A DNA stretch of 64,000 nucleotides from Floccularia luteovirens (taxonomy: Eukaryota > Basidiomycota > Agaricomycetes > Agaricales > Squamanitaceae), in the NCBI GenBank assembly GCA_009739215.1, contig VSJF01000004.1:1674001-1738000 (forward strand), written 5' to 3'. Positions 57,315-64,000 of this stretch are shown piece after piece. A program made the position numbers and the translations under genes. The notes below the pieces were generated by a model. That model did not search any database. It saw only the letters and a program-made list of their open reading frames with translations, and was not told the origin of the DNA. Within the stretch, counting starts at the first letter, position 1. The number at the start of each line of letters is the position of its first letter.

Positions 57315-58568
57315 CTAATTCCTCGTGCCCTTGTACTCCTCTACCCATCTCTTCTCCACATCTCCTTTGGTACTATAACAAAAGATAAGCAACCGTCCTT
57401 TACTTCTAATCCATCTTTGGGTTCCCCATCCTTCGCCTTCGCGGCTTTGAATACGTCCCACAAGGTCATCCTCTTACCTATCTTGAGCAAGCGTTTCCTC
57501 TGCGTCATTGTGTAAATCACGAGCTTCTCAACAATATACTCCCCTCTTGTGTCCCAATCTGGCGATGGTGCCTCCGGGGGGAACATCTTTGTCAGATGTG
57601 CTGAAAACGGTGTGTCTTCTACGAATTCGGAGATTACATCGGAGGTTGCATGCTGAGGATAAAGGAAAAACACAGGGAAGATGAGGGTTGTATTGGTGGG
57701 ATCGTCCGAATCCCAATGTGGTGCGTATGGGTTGGCCGAACCGTCTGGTTTGGGAATATCGATAAGGTTGCGTTCCTTGGAATTATCAGTAATAAGATAT
57801 GCATATATGATCAATGCATCTTACCCGAAAGGCAACTTTCATTAATTTCTTTGCTTCCTCTTCTTGTGCTACCCTCTGCCTCATTTCTTGGTCCCGCTGA
57901 TCCTTCTCCCCTTTCAATTTTATGCAACGTTCCTTAATGTGTTTTACGCCCCCATTTTGTGCATCAAACTCGAGGCAGAGGTTACAGCAATCGAGAGCTT
58001 CTTCTATACGATCAAGCGCTAAAAGAGCGAGGGCAGAACGATAGAACGCTTTGGCTGATTTCGGATTTATGGTGATAGCTTGCGAACAATCCTTCAATAC
58101 TGTACCATAATTTTCTGAGAAAATTCATTAACAAATTTTATGACCAAACCCTCAGTATTTAGTTCTCACTGAGTTCTAGGTTGCAAGCAGCGCGATTACA
58201 CAGTAACACTTCTTGCAGCTTAATATCAGTTGGTTTCGCGTCTACACCCTGAGTGTAAAATCCCAGTGCTTCGCGGTATCGTTTCTCCTTGAAATAGTCA
58301 TTCCCTTGTTGTTTAAAGTTTTGGGCAATCTCTATACCAATCCCAGTTTAGAACCTATTTGTGCATATCGAAAGGATGAACACTATAATCCTCACCCACC
58401 ATCCGGTGTTCCATCATGTACTAGGTCTTGTAATGCTGCGAGAACCACATCGTCTGTGCCATCTTTTGGCAATGACTTCATGAAAAGCGGAACTGCATCG
58501 AGAGCGGCAAGCTTCTGTTCCAATGAGTGCGATGATATTTGCTGGGGCCCAACAGGCTGGGTAGACAT
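57315..58568 (-). CDS. CNS1: TPR co-chaperone CNS1/TTC4 (frame break at the C terminus)
   Basis: Hsp90-associated TPR protein (yeast Cns1, animal TTC4), linked to Hsp70/Hsp90 function and elongation factor 2 folding. Four exons give about 380 residues: MSTQPVGPQQISSHSLEQKL, VPLFMKSLPKDGTDDVVLAA, TPR repeats starting EIAQNFKQQGNDYFKEKRYR, then LLCNRAACNLELKNYGTVLK and AFYRSALALLALDRIEEAL, a charged helix, and the C-terminal Cns1 wheel domain (LIFPVFFLYPQHATSDVISE, RGEYIVEKLVIYTMTQRKRL). At the end the literal frame reads VPKEMWRRDG and stops at 57341. If one base is missing near 57363-57369, it instead reads GDVEKRWVEEYKGTRN and stops at 57315, which is what the family has. I give the longer end. 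The start at 58566-58568 is firm. Confidence 0.9.
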
Positions 58569-58774
58569 GATGTGTTAGCTATAGTACACCCCGAACGAAA
58601 GAAAAGTTTAGCAGCCAAGTTTTCAAGATAAGCACTGATTAGATAACCAATTAACCGGATCGGACAAGTACCCGAACTTCCACATTTAACTTCGTTTGGC
58701 GTTCATAGCAGCAGATAGCAGCTCTAGTACCATTGTTATGCTATAGTCGGGCTCAGCATTTGTCGTTATAACGT

Positions 58775-60360
58775 ATGGTGATGATCCGAGGTCTGACAAG
58801 AGCACTAAATGAAAGCGGAAAGTATAAATTCAAGGTAAACTTGGGCTCGGCCACCACCTTTTTTAGTACCAGATTGGCTCAATGATATTTTCGTGCAGCC
58901 GCCTGAAGCAGTAGTTGATTATCTTGTTGTTGGCGGAGGTGGGTGTATAATCTTGACCTTTTGCGTGGAATCACCTAATCTGTCGCAATATTGGTAACAG
59001 GTGTTGTTGGTTTGGCCATTGCTCAGCGGCTTTCTGCACGTTTTCCTTCCAGGTCTATCTACCTTGTCGAACGACACGATCGGGCGGGAGAGGAGATCAG
59101 GTGTGTTCATTCCAAATTTTTTCTTTGTTGCTTGGAAACTTAAACACGTGGCGTAGTTCACGCAATTCGGAGGTCATTCACTCAGGTACATTGCATGATA
59201 TCTTTCTTCAATGTGTTACATACATACTAAGTTCGTCAGGTTTATATTACCCACCAGACTCGTTGAAAACACAACTATGTCTTCGTGGACGGGATTTACT
59301 ATACGAAAGATGCAACGCGCATAACATTCCGTACCGTAAAACGGGAAAACTTGTGGTGGCAAAACATCAACAACGCACATATATTGAAAATTTACATAAA
59401 AAGTCGCTGGGACTTGCGTGGCCACCTCATTCATCACAACAAAACTCCAACAAACTAGTTCTCCCTACGGAGCTGTTGTCAGGCGATCAAGCGTGTGAAC
59501 TGGAACCTGATCTCTCCAAAGACATAGCCGCTGCATTATGGTGTCCTGAAACAGGCATAATTGATTCACACTCGTATATGGAGAGTCTAGAAAAAGATAT
59601 AGCAGAATCAACAGGAGGTGAATTGGTTTATTCAACAAAGGTTGTACGAGTGGATCCATACGATGCAAATTCTATGTCTTCTCTTATTTCGGGTTGGGTT
59701 GTCCAAATAGTAACCGGAAACAGTCGCGATGGAGATGCCTTACTCGCGAGGACGTTAATTAATGCATCAGGTCTTTCGAGTACTCTCATTCTTAACTCTA
59801 TTTTGCCCGAAGATGCTCGCCTCAAAATGTACTATGCTCGGGGCTCATATGCATCCTACAGTGGCCCTGGGATATCTCAAGTATCTCACCTCATATACCC
59901 ATGCCCCGAGACTGGACCAAATGCGCATGCTTTTCAGTCATTGGGTACACATTTAACCCTTGACCTACAAGGGAAAATTAGGTTTGGCCCAGATATTGAA
60001 TGGGTTTCTCCACCGCCAGATTCTAATAAATTCGAAGATGACGCCGATTTTTGGGAGCGTATTCTCATACCAGACGAATCAAGGTTGTCAGAAATGCATG
60101 GAGCAGTAACCAGCTATCTTCCAGATGTGGTTTTAGAACGATTTCAACCTGATTATTGTGGAATGAGGCCAAAGTTGGTGCCTCCAACAGGAGGATTTCT
60201 GGATTTCATCATTCGTACCGATTATCCCTCTAGGAGTGCGATCACCAACGAAAGACACAACCCTATGATTAGTCTTCTGGGCATTGAGAGTCCAGGATTG
60301 ACTTCCAGTCTTGCCATAGCAGAACATGTGGTTGACGATGTCCTCAGTAGCCACTCCTGA
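58775..60360 (+). CDS. L2HGDH: L-2-hydroxyglutarate dehydrogenase, mitochondrial FAD enzyme
   Basis: FAD-dependent oxidoreductase of the DAO family that oxidises L-2-hydroxyglutarate to 2-oxoglutarate, a metabolite-repair reaction in mitochondria. Four exons give about 455 residues. The first exon (MVMIRGLTRALNESGKYKFK) looks like a mitochondrial presequence and is joined to PPEAVVDYLVVGGG only if the acceptor is the GTGCAG just before 58902; nearer acceptors break frame. Then VVGLAIAQRLSARFPSRSIY (dinucleotide-binding fold), YLVERHDRAGEEISSRNSEV, IHSGLYYPPDSLKTQLCLRG, YRKTGKLVVAKHQQR, CPETGIIDSHSYMESLEKDI, RTLINASGLSSTLI and DYCGMRPKLVPPTGGFLDFI, and the terminal LGIESPGLTSSLAIAEHVVD typical of the family. 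The body from 59189 is a single exon. Frame is intact. Confidence 0.92.
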
Positions 60361-60413
60361 TATATCACTTTGTATCTATATCCATTGCACCATAAATTTA
60401 ACATAAAAGAAAA

Positions 60414-61045
60414 CTATCCCCTGGCTTTGATTTTGGGTTCCCAATCATTAATTTTTGGCTTCACAGTGTTGTATGATTTATATGCGCCTCTTGTTCCCGT
60501 CAAGTTTTCCACCCAAGGCTAAAAGAAACGGACTCAGTCACAAAGGAGGGAATAAGCTGAAGCAATAACTTACCGCTTTCCATGGGGGCGACATGTTCTG
60601 CATTACTGAATCTGAAGTTGGGGGATCTTTGCGAATGTGTTGGATCCATGAATGCCATTCCGGAGGAACTTGGGTCGCATTGAAATCGTGCTGCACATAG
60701 AGGTGAGTGCTGGCCATAACAAAAAAAACGCATGTGAAATGTACCTGCACAAAGTCTACCCACCTATGACGGCCTTCAAGTGGAGTGAGAGGCGTTAGAC
60801 ATATTCTGTTCATTGCAACATACCAGGTATCTCTTCCTCTGCATTTCTATTCTCGAAGTAACGATTTCCGAACCTAAATCATTGTCGGGTTCTAAGGGTT
60901 GGTTGACGAAATGAGTAAAGAAAACGCACTGGTCGGCACCAACATATGTTCCAGACTTTGCATCACCAATGTATTGCATTTGTCGCCACCATTCTCTCAG
61001 CCCAACGCGTCGTACGCTGCGTATTGTGCGCAACAGGGAAGGCAT
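60414..61045 (-). CDS. NDUFA12: Complex I accessory subunit NDUFA12 (B17.2)
   Basis: Accessory subunit of mitochondrial NADH:ubiquinone oxidoreductase, on the matrix side. Four or five short exons encode about 145 residues: MPSLLRTIRSVRRVGLREWW, RQMQYIGDAKSGTYVGADQF, GNRYFENRNAEEEIPGRHRW, VDFVQHDFNATQVPPEWHSW, IQHIRKDPPTSDSVMQNMSP, PWVENLTGTRGAYKSYNTVK and PKINDWEPKIKARG. The GNRYFEN, RHRWVDF, VPPEWHSWIQH and Y-NTVKPKI-WEP elements are diagnostic. The start at 61043-61045 gives the basic N terminus expected. Introns are short and frame-preserving. It converges with L2HGDH, the two stops being only about 54 bases apart. Confidence 0.93.
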
Positions 61046-61318
61046 TTTAGGATAGTAGATTCTAAGTCGCTGTTTGCCCGGATTTGCTCGGGATAGCAAA
61101 CAAATAAATATCATTTAGTTTCCAAAAATCACTCGATAACTTGGAAAAACTCCCAAATCATACACTGGCCGTATATCTGAGTACACAAAATACATACAGA
61201 TTCGTGGTACTGTGTATAAAAAATCATTGCAAGGTAGAAATACGATAATGCATAGTGTCATAAGAACGAAGTCGAAGGTCAGGCAAAAAAAAAGTTCGTA
61301 AGAGAAGAGGAAACTAGT
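61046..61318. other. short gap
   Basis: Upstream of NDUFA12 and 3' of BEM1 on the same strand; AT-rich with an A9 run near 61285. No feature. Confidence 0.5.
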
Positions 61319-63423
61319 TCAATCAGCAAACAACACATGCTTGTCTGTACTCCCCATCCATTCCCTCAAATCCTTATCAGTGTCTAAACCCACAAACGTG
61401 TTCGTCACGCTGTCTCTAAACCTCAGATTCGTAACTTCTCCTCCCAGACGCGCTTGAACTTTGTCCATTAGCTCTGCATGTGTCACTTTTGGATGCACCC
61501 TAATTGCGATCAGGTCGTCTGCTACTCTATCAAAGATTTTGATCTTCACAAAAGCAGTCTGAGGGTTGGCGGCAGATATAGGGGGAGTGTTGAAGTTACT
61601 AGTTGCATTTGAGCCTGATGAAGGTCGGTTGGATGTGGGTTGGGAGGACCGGAAGGAAGATGTCGAAGTGGTTGAGCCGGTACTTTCTTGATAAGCACCG
61701 TCCATCCAACGTGACTGTGAGGCAGATGAATCTACACTGCGTAAATTTGGAGATCCGCGATGATCACGATATGGCGAGTCGGATCTCGAGTGAGTTGATG
61801 AAGGTGTAGGGAAAGACGAATTCGAGTCGTGTCGTTTATGTGACTGTGAGCGCATGTGTCTGTGATAGTCCACATCATCAGAAGGCCGCCTGTCGTTTGC
61901 CTGGGGCTGTACTCGATGTTGTGTTGATGATTTGGCTTTAGCTGTAGTGGGGAATGTGTCATAATCGTATTCTGATCGATCACTCCTTGCATCGTCGTTT
62001 GTCCGCATCTGGCTCATTTTATGCCGCACTTCTGATGCATAGTCATCCCGCTCAGCTTCATACTCCAGCTGTTCAGATATATCGAAAAGTTCCGATATCT
62101 CGTTTGCACGTGGTTCCACATCTTGTTCAACATCACCTGGCTTTAATGACAAAAATTTTCGAATGACCTCGTGTTCTAAAATATATCTTCCACCCGATTG
62201 CTTTAGATCACAAAGTCCATGCATATAGGCGTCAAGTTCTTTTCTTCGTGTGGCAGTGAGAGCATCATCGACTTGTTGAGCGGGGCCAGGCATAAAAGGA
62301 AGCATACGTGGGTGTGGAGGCTGTCTTCCAGCTTCGCGAGGGAATGTATCAAGAAGAGACACTTGAAAATCGTAAAAGTCATTGTATACCCGGAACAAGA
62401 CCAGCTGTTTCGCGGGAGGAAGATGATTTTGACTTTGATAGTTATAAGGTTGGAAGATTGCGTCAATTCTAAACCAATATTCCTCCATTTCGTAGTGGAA
62501 TGACACGACATCCGCGGATAGTAAGATACCATCCGGTAAGATGACAGGGGCCTCACTTTGAGCGGGTGTTTCTAGTTCGGGCTTGGCATATGATTTACTT
62601 TGAGTTTGCTGTTGGTATTGATTTTGGGGCATGTAAGGGCTGTTGGCTACTGCTTCGCGACTAGGGGCGTCGATAACCCCGAGGGTGATGCTGTTTTGTT
62701 TGTAGTTGAACATAGCCTGTTTCCAGTCTTCCACTTTCGGAAGCTCACCACGATCCATGAGGCCATCCACGTCCTCGATTGTCTTACCCGTTGAAGGGTC
62801 ATGTATTTCAACAAAGGAGACAGGGATGAGACCAGGGCGACCAAGTCGACCAATCGGCTTTGCTACAAACCATTCACGATTGGATTGCGCGACTACTGTG
62901 ATTGCATCACCACGTTTTGCATCTAACTCGTCTCCACGTTCGGCGACGAAATCATGCATTACTATAGCATAATAAACCTGCGTTCTAGGCTGTTGAAGGG
63001 ATGGTCGAGATGGTGGGGGTTTCGGAGCTTTCTGTACAACTTGGGACGTGCGGACACTGCGTGTACGAGAGGGTCAGAGGTGGTTGGGACTAAACCTTTA
63101 GGCAATACACACGAGGAAACATCTCTGCTAAACTCTTCAAACAGATCCCGGGGTACCAAACCCCTTGCACCTGTTACTGGATTATGTGCTTCGTACCAAG
63201 CACCTTGGTCGTCGACATCTCTGAGAACGTAAAAAAAGTCGCCCTTTGCAAAGGAAAGTTCTTGTGGTGCTTGGGATCGGTACGGTTCCTGGGCACGAAT
63301 AACTTTTTGTGGAGGAAGAATAGCGGAAGGAGGTTTTGAAACCGGGGGAAGTGGGACTGGAGTTGATATTTGAAGACGAGAAGAGTCTCGTGCGCCATTG
63401 AGAGACTTTCTCAAAGACTTCAT
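61319..63423 (-). CDS. BEM1: Polarity scaffold BEM1 (SH3-SH3-PX-PB1)
   Basis: Cytoplasmic scaffold that joins Cdc42, its exchange factor and PAK kinases at sites of polarised growth; the S. pombe counterpart is Scd2. Two exons give about 680 residues. First SH3 at about 40-100 (RAQEPYRSQAPQELSFAKGD, FFYVLRDVDDQGAWYEAHNP, ARGLVPRDLFEEF). Second SH3 at about 130-190 (VYYAIVMHDFVAERGDELDA, NREWFVAKPIGRLGRPGLIP, VSFVEIHDP). PX domain at about 290-410 (FRVYNDFYDFQVSLLDTFPR, RKELDAYMHGLCDLKQSGGR). A Ser/Arg/Thr-rich low-complexity region follows. The C-terminal PB1 domain (FVKIKIFDRVADDLIAIRVH, LREWMGSTDKHVLFAD) would bind the Cdc24 PB1. The intron from SRDVSS to VRTSQVVQKAPK removes about 67 bases. 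The frame is intact and the domain order is complete. Confidence 0.94.
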
Positions 63424-64000
63424 AGTAAATTGATGTACGGCCGCAGACGTTTGTGAGAGGAAAGAGGATAAAGATAAATGAAGGATTGGACAAGTGCAGC
63501 TGCCGATAATTGGAATTTCTTTTTCTGGACCAAATTATCTCACACGTGATCTAACAATTAGCCACATTTGTCATTGTTGCGATTCCTGATTCCATCCCGC
63601 CAATAAAGGCACTTCATTTAGTCTATAGCACGTTTCTTGTGCTGTTGAGATCGTTATCACTCTAACTTTAGGGCGACGGTAGTTATCGACCTAATTCATT
63701 GTTCCACAGTTGAGAGTAACTAGTTACCATGCTGGATCCCATCTGTTGTTGAGAGACGAATGTTTTGTTGTGCTCGTGACTAGAATTACATAATCGGGGT
63801 CTTGACAAGCAAAGACAAACATGTAACTGTGCCCAGCCACAGTCGTGCAAACGAATACTATTTCCAAGTCAACTAATTCCCTCTCTTGTAGCCATGGCTG
63901 CACGTAAACTACAAAGTATCCTATCATTCATGGAACCATTGCACACCAACTTATGTCGTTTTTTTTAATAGCGGAGATCGATCGCACATTGAAAAAGGTG
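63424..64000. other. BEM1 upstream region to window end
   Basis: Contains the probable BEM1 promoter and unassigned sequence. A minus-strand frame at 63724-63927 is short and not convincing. No feature beyond this. Confidence 0.5.

Noticed and set aside
1..64000. Biosynthetic, defence or CRISPR-like gene cluster
   Set aside because: Neighbouring genes are unrelated housekeeping and signalling functions on alternating strands, with no core synthase, nuclease set or repeat array.

Overview
The window is nuclear DNA of a filamentous basidiomycete fungus, most likely an agaricomycete mushroom-former. Genes are dense, lie on both strands and are cut by many very short GT-AG introns (mostly 45-70 bp). 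The conserved proteins are fungal housekeeping families. One small protein (28988-29496) and the RGS, Nup120, alpha/beta-hydrolase and Rab genes resemble families I associate with Agaricomycetes. That taxonomic call comes from remembered family resemblance, not from a search. I see no bacterial operon, prophage, CRISPR array, rRNA or recognisable tRNA.

Layout. 1-12.6 kb: glycerophosphocholine acyltransferase GPC1 (-), the OST subunit DAD1/Ost2 (-), a SOD-like mitochondrial small-subunit ribosomal protein (+), hexokinase (-), a tiny MLRQ/NDUFA4-type protein (+), D-arabinose dehydrogenase-type aldo-keto reductase (+), AP-3 mu adaptin (+). 12.7-26 kb: Hsp70/Hsp90 organiser STI1 (-), a 3.2 kb gene-poor gap, a Zn2Cys6 transcription factor (+), nucleoporin Nup120/Nup160 (-). 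26-37 kb: a sparser stretch with a small agaricomycete-type protein (+), a cytochrome b5-like MAPR protein (-), a DEP-RGS regulator of G-protein signalling (-) and an unrecognised conserved-looking protein (+). 37-48 kb: alpha/beta-hydrolase (+), UDP-glucuronate decarboxylase UXS1 (-), bystin/ENP1 (+), a two-domain dienelactone-hydrolase/SnoaL-like protein (-), and a polyol dehydrogenase broken by two in-frame stops (-). 48-64 kb: ribosomal protein uL3 (+), a PPR protein (+), AMMECR1 (-), a Rab GTPase with a long insertion (-), ribosomal protein eS7 (-), TPR co-chaperone CNS1 (-), L-2-hydroxyglutarate dehydrogenase (+), complex I subunit NDUFA12 (-) and the polarity scaffold BEM1 (-).

There is no evident biosynthetic or defence cluster. 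Shared themes look coincidental: two Hsp90 co-chaperones (STI1, CNS1), two respiratory-chain proteins (NDUFA4-like, NDUFA12), several mitochondrial proteins, and translation or ribosome biogenesis (uL3, eS7, ENP1). Signalling and polarity are represented by RGS, Rab and BEM1.

The most striking oddity is a set of conserved genes whose reading frame breaks by one base inside an otherwise perfect family match. Hexokinase, AP-3 mu, the zinc-finger factor, Nup120 (five times), RGS and the alpha/beta-hydrolase each need one base removed; CNS1 needs one added. The simplest explanation is insertion-biased consensus error in the assembly. Real decay or programmed frameshifting are alternatives a resequencing or RNA check would settle. 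I found no convincing new multi-gene system. The best leads are the frame-break pattern, the inserted Rab, the micro-exons in uL3 and a GC-AG intron in ENP1.
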